A stretch of 64,000 nucleotides of DNA from Mycolicibacterium agri (lineage in GTDB: Bacteria; Actinomycetota; Actinomycetes; Mycobacteriales; Mycobacteriaceae). Shown piece after piece: positions 1 through 8,191 of this stretch (position 1 is the stretch's first letter; the number at the start of each line of letters is the position of its first letter). Under the pieces are notes generated by a model, which was not told the DNA's origin, did not search any database, and saw only the letters and a program-made list of their open reading frames with translations. Both the position numbers and the translations under genes were made by a program. Location of the stretch: positions 1-64,000 of the forward strand of contig NZ_PDCP01000017.1 of assembly GCF_002553505.1 (NCBI RefSeq), given 5' to 3'.

Positions 1-93
1 GCCTCCCCCTCCGCCGCCGCTTCCGCAGGCCGCGAGCGCGACGAGTGACACGGCAGCGACCACGACGGTGAGGACGTGCCTGACTCTGTTCAT
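1..93 (-). CDS. tctC: Tripartite tricarboxylate transporter substrate-binding lipoprotein, N-terminal fragment
   Basis: Only the first 31 codons lie in the window; the gene runs off the left edge. The ATG at 93 follows a good ribosome binding site (AGGAAGGAA). The peptide is a lipoprotein signal: MNRVRHVL, a hydrophobic stretch, then lipobox LAAC followed by Ser and a Gly run. It lies downstream of tctB and tctA on the same strand, so it should be TctC, the periplasmic solute receptor that passes a carboxylate substrate to TctAB. The substrate is unknown. The function rests on the lipobox plus gene context, because no binding domain is visible here. Confidence 0.75.
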   Translation of the reverse strand, partial: MNRVRHVLTVVVAAVSLVALAACGSGGGGGG

Positions 94-143
94 GAGCCGA
101 TTCCTTCCTGATGGGTGAGTTCTCGAGTTGATGCCTGTGTGCG

Positions 144-1658
144 CTATGCGTCGATCTCCAAGACCTGCTCACGCACCTTGCGGGTACGGCGGCCGAACGT
201 CAGCAGCAGCAGGAGCAAGACCGCCACACCGATCAGCGCCGCCGATATCGGGCGCTGCAGATAGATGACGGGGCTGTTGTCGGACAGCAGCAGTGACTGT
301 CGAATGGAGTTCTCCGCGATCGGGCCGAGCACGAAGGCCAACACGAGCGGCGCCGGCGGGATGTCCAGCTTGCGCATGACATAGCCGAGCAGGCCGAACA
401 CGACCAGCAGGCCGACATCGAAGATCGAGAAGTTCACGCTGTAGACGCCGACCACCGAGATGAGCAGGATCGCCGGGTAGAGCACCTTGTACGGGGTGTT
501 CAACAGCTTGGCGAAGAACGGGACCATCGGCAGGTTCATCACCAGCAGCGCGATGTTACCCAGGTACATACTGGCGATGATCGGCCACACCACATCGGCG
601 TGTTCGTGGAAGAGCAGCGGCCCCGGGTTGAGCCCGTAGAGCACCAGAGCGCCGAGAAGCACTGCGCCCGTTCCTGATCCGGGAATGCCCATCGTCAGCA
701 GCGGCACCATCGCGCCGCCGGTCTCGGAGTTGTTGGCGGCCTCGGGCGCGGCCACGCCTTCGATCGCGCCCTTGCCGAACTTCTCCGGATTCTTCGACGT
801 CTTCTTGGCGATGATGTAGGAGACGAACGAAGCGACCGTCGAACCGGCGCCGGGCAGGATGCCGATCAGGAAGCCGACGACGCCGCCCTGCAACATCGCC
901 GGGGTTGACGTGGTGATGTCCTTGCGGGACGGCAGCAGTTCGCGCAGCTTGCTCGGGACCTTGAAAAGCTTCTTCTCGGAACGGTCTTCGAGGTTCACCA
1001 GAACCTCGCCGATCGCGAAGATGCCGACCGACAGCGCGATGAACTCGATGCCGCCCGCCAACTCGATCGACCCGCCGGTGAACCGCTGTTCGCCGGAGAA
1101 CAAGTCGGTGCCGATGGTGGCGAGGAACAACCCGATGAACATGGCGATGAAGCCCTTGAGGATGGAGTCGCCCGCCAGCATGATCACCAGCAGCAGCGCG
1201 AACACCATCAGCGCGGAGTACTCCGGTGGGCCGAAGTTGACCGCCACGTCGGCGGCCACGGGCGCCAGGAACGTCAGGCCGATGACGCCGATGGTGCCTG
1301 CGACGAACGACGCGATCGCCGCGATGCCGAGGGCCTTACCTGCACGGCCCTGCTTGGCCATCTCATAACCGTCGAGACACGTGACGACGGACGAGGATTC
1401 ACCGGGAATGTTCAACAGAATCGACGTCGTCGATCCGCCGTATTTGGCGCCGTAGTAGATGCCCGCCATCATGATCAGGCCGGTAGCCGGATCGAATCCG
1501 GTGGCGATCGGCAGCAATATCGAGATGGTCGCGGGCGGGCCGAGGCCCGGCAGGATGCCGACGAGGGTGCCGAGCAGGCAGCCGACGAGAAGCCACAAGA
1601 GGTTCGTCGGCGTGATTGCGGCCTGCAGCCCGTGCAGCAGGCCGTCGACCGCGTTCAC
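144..1658 (-). CDS. tctA: TctA-family large permease of a tripartite tricarboxylate transporter
   Basis: 504 residues, the usual TctA length. It is a polytopic membrane protein (about 10-12 helices). The conserved TctA signature is present: the early segment [17 protein letters not shown] and its inverted counterpart [16 protein letters not shown] near residue 260, then [20 protein letters not shown] around residue 305-325. It forms the secondary-transport pore that takes up citrate-like or other carboxylates using the ion gradient, with TctB and TctC. It lies 37 bp downstream of tctB and 50 bp upstream of tctC, so the three form one operon transcribed leftward from the IclR-box promoter near 2360. 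Confidence 0.93.
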   Translation of the reverse strand: MNAVDGLLHGLQAAITPTNLLWLLVGCLLGTLVGILPGLGPPATISILLPIATGFDPATGLIMMAGIYYGAKYGGSTTSILLNIPGESSSVVTCLDGYEMAKQGRAGKALGIAAIASFVAGTIGVIGLTFLAPVAADVAVNFGPPEYSALMVFALLLVIMLAGDSILKGFIAMFIGLFLATIGTDLFSGEQRFTGGSIELAGGIEFIALSVGIFAIGEVLVNLEDRSEKKLFKVPSKLRELLPSRKDITTSTPAMLQGGVVGFLIGILPGAGSTVASFVSYIIAKKTSKNPEKFGKGAIEGVAAPEAANNSETGGAMVPLLTMGIPGSGTGAVLLGALVLYGLNPGPLLFHEHADVVWPIIASMYLGNIALLVMNLPMVPFFAKLLNTPYKVLYPAILLISVVGVYSVNFSIFDVGLLVVFGLLGYVMRKLDIPPAPLVLAFVLGPIAENSIRQSLLLSDNSPVIYLQRPISAALIGVAVLLLLLLTFGRRTRKVREQVLEIDA

Positions 1659-1695
1659 CGCTGGGCTCCCAGTCGGGCGAACCCTTCAAAGCCGT

Positions 1696-2325
1696 TCAGT
1701 ACCACAGGGTTCCTCCAGGGAGTTGCACCTCGAGCAGGATGTCGAACAGGAAGTACATGGCGGGGGGAAGCAGCAGAAGCGTGATGATGATCGGAATTGA
1801 GCGGATGCGTTCGATCACGATGATCACCAGCAGCACCAGAACCTCACCGGCGACGAGGAATCCGAGCGGCTCGATGAGGAACGCCGACACCACCAGCGCC
1901 AGCCACACCACCAGGGCCCTGCCCATCGCCGGCAGCGACAGCGACAGCGTCGGGGCTGTTCCGCGGCGGGCTTGCGGGCCGAACAACCAGACCACCGAGA
2001 GCGCCAACCCCAGCCCGATCAGACAGATGGTCAGCAGGACGGGAAGGTAACCGGGACCCGGTTCGTTGTTGGCACCACGGAACGCCAGTTCCGTGCGACT
2101 GCGATACAGCAACCACGCCGCCACCACCGCGATCACGATCCCGAGGACGACGTGCACCCGACGGGTCAGGCGGACGTCGCGCGGATCAGGGGTGCGCTCG
2201 GCCGTCTCGTCGGGGTCGGCGCTCTGCTCGGCCGTCGGCTCGACCGGCTGACCAGGCAGAACCGGCTGCGCCGGAGCGGTCTCGTCGGACGATGCTTCCG
2301 GCTTTGGTCGCACGTCTTGTGCCAT
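1696..2325 (-). CDS. tctB: TctB-family small permease of a tripartite tricarboxylate transporter
   Basis: 209 residues. About 50 charged or Pro-rich cytoplasmic residues are followed by four predicted membrane helices, the TctB pattern. TctB is the small membrane subunit that works with TctA. It is the first gene of the tctBAC operon. Its start at 2325 lies about 33 bp downstream of an IclR-type palindrome (2358-2370) in the region shared with the divergent iclR-like gene. Assignment is from topology, length and position next to tctA; TctB sequences are poorly conserved, so the family call leans on context. Confidence 0.82.
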   Translation of the reverse strand: MAQDVRPKPEASSDETAPAQPVLPGQPVEPTAEQSADPDETAERTPDPRDVRLTRRVHVVLGIVIAVVAAWLLYRSRTELAFRGANNEPGPGYLPVLLTICLIGLGLALSVVWLFGPQARRGTAPTLSLSLPAMGRALVVWLALVVSAFLIEPLGFLVAGEVLVLLVIIVIERIRSIPIIITLLLLPPAMYFLFDILLEVQLPGGTLWY

Positions 2326-2357
2326 ACGGACCTCTTACCGAATCATGTCTTCACTAT

Positions 2358-2370
2358 GGAAATGATTTCT
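2358..2370. promoter_or_regulatory. IclR-type operator, box 1
   Basis: GGAAATGATTTCT is a near-perfect palindrome (GAAAT-G-ATTTC core). It closely matches the published IclR-family consensus TGGAAATNATTTCCA. It sits between divergent tctB and the iclR-like gene, just upstream of the tctB start. A nearly identical 13-mer occurs at 4904. Likely binding site of the adjacent IclR protein; inferred, not proven. Confidence 0.72.
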
Positions 2371-2482
2371 GTGTTTAGGAAAACCTAGGACTGTGCAGCG
2401 CTTGTGTCAAGGGTCACGTGAGGCCCACATTGTGATCTGGCGAGCGCGCGAACACCTGGAAGAATAACGGTAGGCTTCTTCT

Positions 2483-3289
2483 ATGCAGAAGACACGACCG
2501 GAGAGCGATACTGGTCCGGCTTATCCCATTGCGTCCGTCAACAACGCGCTCCTTCTGCTTCTGCTGTTCCGTGAGCAGCCGCGGGTGCGGCTCACCGACG
2601 CCTGCAAATACCTCGGAGTCGCGCATTCGACGGCGCATCGATTGCTGGCGATGCTCGCCCATCACGGCTTCGTGCAACAGGAGCCCGTGACGCGGGCCTA
2701 CATCGCCGGACCGGCGCTGGTCGAGGTGGGGCTGGCGGTGGTCGGCTCGCTCAACGTGCGTGAGCAGGCCAGGCCGATCATGGAGGAGCTGGCCGCCGAA
2801 ACCGGCGAGACGGTTCACCTGGGAGTCCTCGAGGGCGATCAGGTCCGCTACGTCGACGCCGTGGAGTCCGAACGTGCGCTGCGGGTGGTGGCGCGCACCG
2901 GAACGCTGGTGCCCGCGCACTGCACCTCGCTCGGCAAGGCCCTGCTCGCGCAGATGACCGATCAGCAGGTCGCCGAGCTGTACCCGACGTCGGCCGAACC
3001 GTTCCCCGCACGCACCGACAAATCGATCACCACCCAGGCCAAGTTGATGAAAGAGGTGTCGCGCGCCCGCGCTCGCGGCTACGCCGTCAACGCCGGCGAG
3101 GTCGAAGAAGATGTCGGGTCGGTGTCCGTCGCATTCCGCGACTTCGCCGGCCGCCCCGCCGCGATCGCAGTGGCAGCGCCGACGAGCCGGCTCACCGCAC
3201 AACGGGTTTCGTATATCGGCGATCTGATGCTGCAGACCATCGCCAGAAGTATGGAGTCGCCGTCGATCGCTCAGGCCTCGGCGGACTGA
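2483..3289 (+). CDS. IclR-family transcriptional regulator
   Basis: 268 residues. The N-terminal winged helix-turn-helix spans about residues 18-75 (SVNNALLLLLLFREQ, then LTDACKYLGVAHSTAHRLLAML). The C-terminal IclR effector domain spans about 90-260, with TSLGKALLAQM and GYAVNAGEVEEDVGSVSVAFRD, both typical of the family. It probably senses a small carboxylate or aromatic ligand. It diverges from tctBAC, and a matching operator lies between them. A second operator copy lies before the VOC gene at 4856, so the regulon probably includes both units. Its 3' end overlaps the convergent MFS gene by 19 bp. Confidence 0.93.
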   Translation: MQKTRPESDTGPAYPIASVNNALLLLLLFREQPRVRLTDACKYLGVAHSTAHRLLAMLAHHGFVQQEPVTRAYIAGPALVEVGLAVVGSLNVREQARPIMEELAAETGETVHLGVLEGDQVRYVDAVESERALRVVARTGTLVPAHCTSLGKALLAQMTDQQVAELYPTSAEPFPARTDKSITTQAKLMKEVSRARARGYAVNAGEVEEDVGSVSVAFRDFAGRPAAIAVAAPTSRLTAQRVSYIGDLMLQTIARSMESPSIAQASAD

Positions 3290-4401
3290 CGGCCGCGGCG
3301 GGCATTGACCACACCGGCGCCAGCCGTGCCGAACATGACGGCGGCCAGCAGCGCGAACGCGGTCTCCACGCCCCACCACTGTGACGCAACGCCTGCCGCA
3401 GCGAGGACGAATGTCTGCCCGACGCGGTTGGTCGCCAGCCGGAGCCCCAGCGCGGAGCCGCGGCTGGTGTCGTCGACGAGACCGACGACCCAGTCCATTG
3501 TCGTCGTCTGCGTCAGCCCCAGGGCGAAGCCGAGCACCGACATCGCAAGCATCATCGGGGTGAGCGCGTGGCTCAGCGCCACCACGAGAAGGCAGCTGGC
3601 CGCCACGGCGGTGGCCACGACGGTGAGGTTGAGTGTCGGCACCCGGCGGACGAACCACGGCGTCGCCGCGCGTGCCAGCAGGGCACCGCTGGAGCTGATG
3701 CCGAGCAGAATGCCGACCTGCGACGAGGTCAGCCCGACGGAGGCGCCGAGCAGCGGCACATAGACGAGAAGAAGGTCGATGCCGCTCTTGGCCGAGAAAC
3801 TGGTCATCAAGGCGGCGGGCATGCCGCGTCGGCGCAGCAGCCGCCACACCCGCTCGGCCTTGCCTGTGCGCACCGTGGAGGTCTGCATCCGGGTGCGCGT
3901 GGCGAGAACGGCGGCGGGAATGCCTGCCACGAACACCCATGCTGCAACCTGCAGCGCCGATGATGTGGATTGCAGGCTGGGCTCTTCAGTGTGCCCGATG
4001 ACAACACCGCCGAGGATCGGCCCGACGATCTGGCCGAGAGCGGAAATCGTTGTCAGAGTGCCGAATCGGCCGATGCGCGTCAGCGAGCTCTGGGCCTGCG
4101 CCATGATGCTCTGGCCGCCGATCGTGCCCGACATGTGGCCGATGCCGAGGGCGGTCGTCGCGATCGCGATGGGCAGGACTTGATCGGCCAGCATCAACGC
4201 AAAGCCCGACGCCGCCGAGACGACAAGCCCGAAGCCCAGCGCGAAGGCGGGATGGTGCCGCTCGGTCCAGCGACCGAAGCTGACCGCGAGCAGCATCGGC
4301 GGTACAGCGAAGCAGGCCGCGGTCAGACCCAGCGTGGTCCCGTCGGCACCAATCGCGAGCAGCCGGTACGTCGACACGGGTCGTGCCAACGTGACCGCCA
4401 C
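3271..4401 (-). CDS. Major facilitator superfamily transporter
   Basis: 376 residues from the GTG at 4401, with about 11 hydrophobic segments and an MFS loop 2-3 motif (SFGRWTERHHP). Substrate unknown. The GTG start cuts into the first helix: the frame stays open upstream and encodes LWLVGTVLSIFLLQ immediately before it. No ATG, GTG or TTG exists between GTG 4401 and the preceding in-frame stop. A CTG at 4467-4465 overlaps the stop codon of the upstream VOC gene in a CTGA arrangement, with GGAAG just before it, and would give a normal 398-residue MFS. The conservative start is listed. Co-transcribed with the VOC gene. Confidence 0.85.
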   Translation of the reverse strand: MAVTLARPVSTYRLLAIGADGTTLGLTAACFAVPPMLLAVSFGRWTERHHPAFALGFGLVVSAASGFALMLADQVLPIAIATTALGIGHMSGTIGGQSIMAQAQSSLTRIGRFGTLTTISALGQIVGPILGGVVIGHTEEPSLQSTSSALQVAAWVFVAGIPAAVLATRTRMQTSTVRTGKAERVWRLLRRRGMPAALMTSFSAKSGIDLLLVYVPLLGASVGLTSSQVGILLGISSSGALLARAATPWFVRRVPTLNLTVVATAVAASCLLVVALSHALTPMMLAMSVLGFALGLTQTTTMDWVVGLVDDTSRGSALGLRLATNRVGQTFVLAAAGVASQWWGVETAFALLAAVMFGTAGAGVVNARRGRQSAEA

Positions 4402-4463
4402 CTGCAGCAGGAAGATGCTGAGGACGGTGCCGACGAGCCACAGCGGCGGGCGGGATCGCGTGG

Positions 4464-4856
4464 TCAGTACTTCCAGCCGCGATCCGGGGTTGCGACGTCG
4501 ACCTCTACGCCGTCGGGGTCACGGAACTTGAAAAAACGCGGTGGGTCGGCCTGTTCGGCGCCGTAGACCTCGATGCCGCGCTCCTTGAGTTTGGTCACCA
4601 CCGCGCCAGTATCCTCGATCGTCACGCCGATGTGGTTGGGGCCCATGGCGCCGTAGGTCCACTCCGAGCGTTCGATCTCCGCATTTGGTTGCAGCAGTGA
4701 GTAGTTGACCTCGCCGTCGCTGAGGTCGAGAGCCTTGCCGGGATAGTGGCCAGGGGTGCGGATGTCGCCGAGGCGTTTGAAGCCCAGCACGTCTTCGTAG
4801 AACTCCGCCGTCCGTTCGAGGTCTTGAACGACGATGCCGATGTGTCGGATGCGCAC
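4464..4856 (-). CDS. VOC superfamily (glyoxalase/dioxygenase-like) protein
   Basis: 130 residues forming one vicinal oxygen chelate domain: MRIRHIGIVVQDLERTAEFY at the start, GPNHIGVTIED in the middle and RDPDGVEVDVATP at the end. The metal-ligand pattern is visible: His in RHIGI, His in NHIGV and Glu near the C-terminal RDPDGVEVD. The family includes glyoxalase I, methylmalonyl-CoA epimerase and extradiol dioxygenases; which reaction applies here cannot be told. It is the first gene of a two-gene unit with the MFS transporter. Its promoter carries an IclR-type box (4904-4916), linking it to the tct locus. Confidence 0.88.
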   Translation of the reverse strand: MRIRHIGIVVQDLERTAEFYEDVLGFKRLGDIRTPGHYPGKALDLSDGEVNYSLLQPNAEIERSEWTYGAMGPNHIGVTIEDTGAVVTKLKERGIEVYGAEQADPPRFFKFRDPDGVEVDVATPDRGWKY

Positions 4857-4903
4857 TACTGTCTCCTCATTTTTCTTTGCAGTCTGTCAGTCTTCCGTAG
4901 TGT

Positions 4904-4916
4904 AGAAATGATTTCT
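4904..4916. promoter_or_regulatory. IclR-type operator, box 2
   Basis: AGAAATGATTTCT is a perfect 6-bp inverted repeat around one G, 48 bp upstream of the VOC gene start. Twelve of 13 bases equal box 1 at 2358. The two copies flank the iclR-like gene and its neighbours, suggesting common control. Confidence 0.72.
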
Positions 4917-4983
4917 GCAAATCAGACTGTACTTCTGCAGCGCAGCGCACGTCAATGAGGGGTTTTCCGCAGGGCTTTTTCTG

Positions 4984-5043
4984 GCGAGCAGACGCTTGTG
5001 CCCGCAAAAGCCCAGGACGAGGCGGGCATTAGCGTCTGCTCGC
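4984..5043. terminator. Long imperfect inverted repeat, probable terminator of the MaoC gene
   Basis: Two 22-base arms (4984-5005 and 5022-5043), with GCGAGCAGACGCT pairing with AGCGTCTGCTCGC, form a stem with only two mismatches and a 16-base loop. It begins 13 bp after the stop of the MaoC gene on the minus strand. There is no U-tract, so it would be a mycobacterial-type terminator without a tail or an mRNA end-stabilising hairpin. Confidence 0.6.
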
Positions 5044-5056
5044 GAGGGGAAGAGGG

Positions 5057-6064
5057 TCAGAACTGCAGGGCGGTGAAGCGCCAGTCGAGCACCTGGCGGT
5101 CCTGCGGGTCGTCGACGGCGAAGACCAGCGACCGCAGTTTCAAGACCCCGCCGCGGTTGTCGGGCAGCGGGACAGCGCCGTCGACGTGCAATTCGCTGTA
5201 GAGGGTGTCGCCTTCATGCACGGGCCCGGTGTGGTCGCAGGACTCCCAGCCGAGAACCGTCGCGATGTTGGGCAACAGCCGGTTGGCTTGCGCGAACGCC
5301 AGTCCGATGGTGTGGCTGCCGTATACCAGGCGTTGCCCGCCGACACGCGAATCATGATGTGTTGCAGCAATATTCAATGTCAGACGGGCCAGCTCCGGAG
5401 CGCTCGTCACGACGTCGGCGGTGCTGTGCAGCACCGCGCCGGCTAGGCCTGAGTCGAAGTGTGTGCCGGGAATCCTCGCGCGGAAGGCGTCGGCATCCCA
5501 GTCGGCGGTCGGGTCAGTGGCCAGCCCGGGTTCGGCGCCGATCGTCGACATGTCGTCGGCGTGGCCGGTGTCGGGCGCGCCATCGCGCAGTGGCAGCATC
5601 GCGCAGCGGTGAAAGTCGAGCACCAGCCGCCCGATCTGGTCGATGGTGGTCATCCGTAGCGCCGCAAGGCCGGTGCGGGCGCGACCGGGCTTGGTCGAGT
5701 TCTGTTTGAGGGCGACGACCTCGGTGCGGGTGAACAGCGTGTCGCCGATGACAGGAAACCGGTGAAAGGCCAGGCCGCGGTAGAACAGGTTGGCCTTGAC
5801 GCGCTGAGTGGCCAGGGTCGTCTGGCCGATGGCGACGTCGCAGACCAGCTGCGGATGAGCGAGCGCGCCCGTCGCGCCGGTGACGGCGACGGCGAGTTCG
5901 GCATCGAGCGCAAGCCGCAGCCGGTTGCCGACGATCGACTGGTGTACGGCTGCGGCGCCGGGCGTCAGCGTCATCGACGGCGCCCAGTCGAAGACCTGCC
6001 CGACTTCGAGATCGTCGAAGTAGGGCCCGCCGGGTTCGTGGCCACGCATGGTCGTCGCTTGCAT
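5057..6064 (-). CDS. MaoC-like double-hotdog hydratase (Rv0216-like)
   Basis: 335 residues from the ATG at 6064, close to the 337 residues recalled for M. tuberculosis Rv0216, a structurally known double-hotdog protein in the same neighbourhood. The N-terminal hotdog begins GPYFDDLEVGQVFDW. The second repeat ends in the hydratase-like segment THFDSGLAG to THHDSRVGGQRLVYGSH (about residues 200-260), with GDTLYSELHVD after it. Likely reaction: reversible hydration of an enoyl-CoA-type thioester. The in-frame extension to 6169 overlaps fadD4 and is rejected. It starts 14 bp after the fadD4 stop, so it is in the same operon. Confidence 0.88.
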   Translation of the reverse strand: MQATTMRGHEPGGPYFDDLEVGQVFDWAPSMTLTPGAAAVHQSIVGNRLRLALDAELAVAVTGATGALAHPQLVCDVAIGQTTLATQRVKANLFYRGLAFHRFPVIGDTLFTRTEVVALKQNSTKPGRARTGLAALRMTTIDQIGRLVLDFHRCAMLPLRDGAPDTGHADDMSTIGAEPGLATDPTADWDADAFRARIPGTHFDSGLAGAVLHSTADVVTSAPELARLTLNIAATHHDSRVGGQRLVYGSHTIGLAFAQANRLLPNIATVLGWESCDHTGPVHEGDTLYSELHVDGAVPLPDNRGGVLKLRSLVFAVDDPQDRQVLDWRFTALQF

Positions 6065-6078
6065 GGTCCTAGCTTGCC

Positions 6079-7599
6079 TTATGAGTACCTGGCGATCAGC
6101 TCCTGCTTGTACAACTTGCCTGTGTCGGTGCGCGGCAGCTGCGTCTCGAATGCTATCGAACGCGGACATTTGTAATGCGCCAAGCGATCTCGCAGCCAGG
6201 CCAACAGTTCGTCGGCGAATTCCTCTGTGGCGTCGGCGGGATCGACAGTCTGCACGACGGCCTTGACGCTCTGGCCCATCTCGTCGTCCGGAATGCCGAA
6301 CACCGCGGCGTCCATCACCTTCGGGTGGGTGACCAACATGTTCTCGGCTTCCTGCGGGTAGATGTTCACCCCGCCGGAGATGATCATGTGGTGGCGCCGA
6401 TCGGTCAGATACAGGTAGTCCTCTTCGTCGAGATAGCCGATGTCGCCGACCGTCTTCCAGCCCTGCTTGCTGCGTGACTTCGCCGTCTTCTCAGGGTCAT
6501 TGAGGTATTCGAAGTCAAAGCCGCCCTCGAAATAGATTTCGCCCGCTTGGCCGGGCGGAAGCTCGTTGCCGTCCTCGTCGAGGATGTGCAGCTTGCCCGC
6601 CATCGGCCGGCCGACCGAGCCGGGATGGGTCAACTACTCCTCGGCGGTGATCAGCGTCGACCCGTGAGCTTCGGATGAGGCGTAATACTCGTCGATGATC
6701 GGCCCCCACCAGTCGATCATCTGCTTCTTGATCTCCACCGGGCAGGGCGCGGCGGCGTGCATCACCCGTTTCAGACTGGACAGGTCGTACGAATTACGAA
6801 CCTGCTCAGGTAGTTTCAGCATGCGGGTGAACATCGCCGGAACGAACTGCCCGTGCGTCACGCGGTGGCGCTGGATCGCGTCGAGGCAGCCTTCGGCGTC
6901 GAACTTCTCCATCACGACGGTGGTGATGCCGCCCGCCTGAATCTGCATGGACCACACCGAAGGCGCGGTGTGGTACAGCGGCGCCGGGCTCAGGTAGACC
7001 GCTTCTGGGTCGAGCCAGAAACTGACGAGCATCGACATCATGCCGGGCGTCTCGGACGGCGGTAGATGTGGCAACTCGCGCTTGATGCCCTTCGGGCGGC
7101 CGGTGGTGCCCGACGAATACTGCAGCAGGTCACCCTCGATTTCGTCGGCGATCGTCGTATCGGGTTGGTCGGCAACACATTCCGGATATCGGTGCCAACC
7201 GTCGATGTCACAGTCTGCGACGATCAACAGCTCGGGCAAGCCGTTGGGTAGCTCGGCCTCGAGACCTTCGAGAACCTTACGCAGTGCGGCGGAGCCGACG
7301 ATCGCCTTGGCGCTGCTGTTGTCGATGATGTAGGCCGCCTCGGCCGCGGTGAGGTGGGTGTTGATGGGCACGTAATACAGCCCGCTGCGCCGCGCCGCCC
7401 ACATCACTGCGTGGAAGTGCTCGTTGTTCTCCATCAGAATCGCGACGACGTCGCCTTCGCGCAGGCCGTGCTTGCGGAAGAAGTGCGCGAGGCGGTTGGC
7501 GCGGGCCTCCAACTCGCCGAACGTCACCGTCGCGCCGGACGGATGCATGATGACGGCGGGCTTGTCGGGACGGGCTTCGGCGTGCTCGCGGATCTGCAT
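6079..7599 (-). pseudogene. fadD4: Fatty-acyl-CoA/AMP ligase interrupted by one in-frame amber codon
   Basis: A 506-codon acyl-CoA synthetase frame. Adenylation motifs are intact: YSSGTTGRPKGI (P-loop-like A3), YASSEAHGSTLITAEE (A5), then LTHPGSVGRPMAGKL, and the C-terminal subdomain with VGDIGYLDEEDYLYLTDRRHHMIISGG and the PRTDTGKLYKQEL lysine motif. At 6634-6636 a TAG stops the frame after residue 321, exactly where relatives have Trp in EEWLTHPGS. One TGG to TAG change explains it. The rest shows no decay, so it is a recent pseudogene, a sequencing error, or is read through. The ATG at 7599 lacks a Shine-Dalgarno and may be leaderless. It lies upstream of the MaoC gene. Confidence 0.85.
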
Positions 7600-7623
7600 G
7601 GCTGAACTTTACGATGCCCTCTT

Positions 7624-7637
7624 TTGACAGGTGTCAA
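7624..7637. promoter_or_regulatory. Perfect palindrome over the fadD4 promoter
   Basis: TTGACA-GG-TGTCAA, 6-bp perfect arms, 25 bp upstream of the fadD4 ATG. Read on the minus strand, TTGACA could itself be the -35 element, with a -10-like TCGTAA about 17 bp later and a transcript starting near the ATG. The form suggests a TetR-family operator, common before fatty-acid genes. No cognate regulator is adjacent. Confidence 0.55.
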
Positions 7638-7658
7638 GAGGGTGCCGACCAGCGGTTG

Positions 7659-8099
7659 TCAGCTTCGCTCGTCCCACAACCGCTGGGTCTGCTCGCCGAC
7701 GGCGGGGTCGTGGGTCTGCTGGAAGTTGCGACCGCCGCGGCCGAACGTCGCGACCACCGCGGAGGGCACCACCGACTCATCGAATGGCGCCGTCAACCAG
7801 CGACATTTGCGCACGTGTACGAGATCGACCGCCGTGGCGGCGACGTCGGCGTCGTAGAAGTACGGCCCCTCGATGCGGCCGAGCCAGTACAACCCGTCGG
7901 CGTCGCGCGTCCACACGAACGAGCCGTAGTCGATGTCCCGAAAGCGTCGAATCCTGCGGGCCAACCGCTCGTCGGCATCTGGTTCCGGTGGGCCGCCGAA
8001 CCCGCACAGACCTTCAGCGAGCGCACGTTCGACGGCCGCGCCCCAGTCCACATCGTCGCGGCGCGAGCGCATCGGAGCGCGATACACCGCAATCGTCAC
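7659..8099 (-). CDS. Hypothetical protein, possible PUA/EVE-like fold
   Basis: 146 residues from GTG 8099 (VTIAVYRAPM). The upstream extension is Arg-rich shadow sequence and is rejected. I do not recognise a named family. The segment DYGSFVWTRDADGLYWLGRI followed by EGPYFYDADVAATAVDLVH and VRKCRWL resembles small beta-barrel PUA/EVE-like domains, in which a short aromatic stretch and a GRI-GPY turn are seen next to nucleic-acid or restriction genes. That resemblance is weak and by eye. It is a single gene between pckG (upstream, same strand) and the fadD4 promoter. No membrane segment or signal peptide. Confidence 0.65.
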   Translation of the reverse strand: MTIAVYRAPMRSRRDDVDWGAAVERALAEGLCGFGGPPEPDADERLARRIRRFRDIDYGSFVWTRDADGLYWLGRIEGPYFYDADVAATAVDLVHVRKCRWLTAPFDESVVPSAVVATFGRGGRNFQQTHDPAVGEQTQRLWDERS

Positions 8100-8191
8100 G
8101 GTGCTTATCCTCCGCGAGCGTGCGTGAACGTCGGCAAGACACCGGCGTGTCGGCCGCAGACACGCACGGTCGCGGTATGAGAGGTAACTAG

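Noticed and set aside
6634..6636. Programmed readthrough or pyrrolysine-type decoding of TAG in fadD4
   Set aside because: No supporting context or decoding genes seen; simple Trp to amber change is the sparer explanation, so it is listed as a pseudogene.
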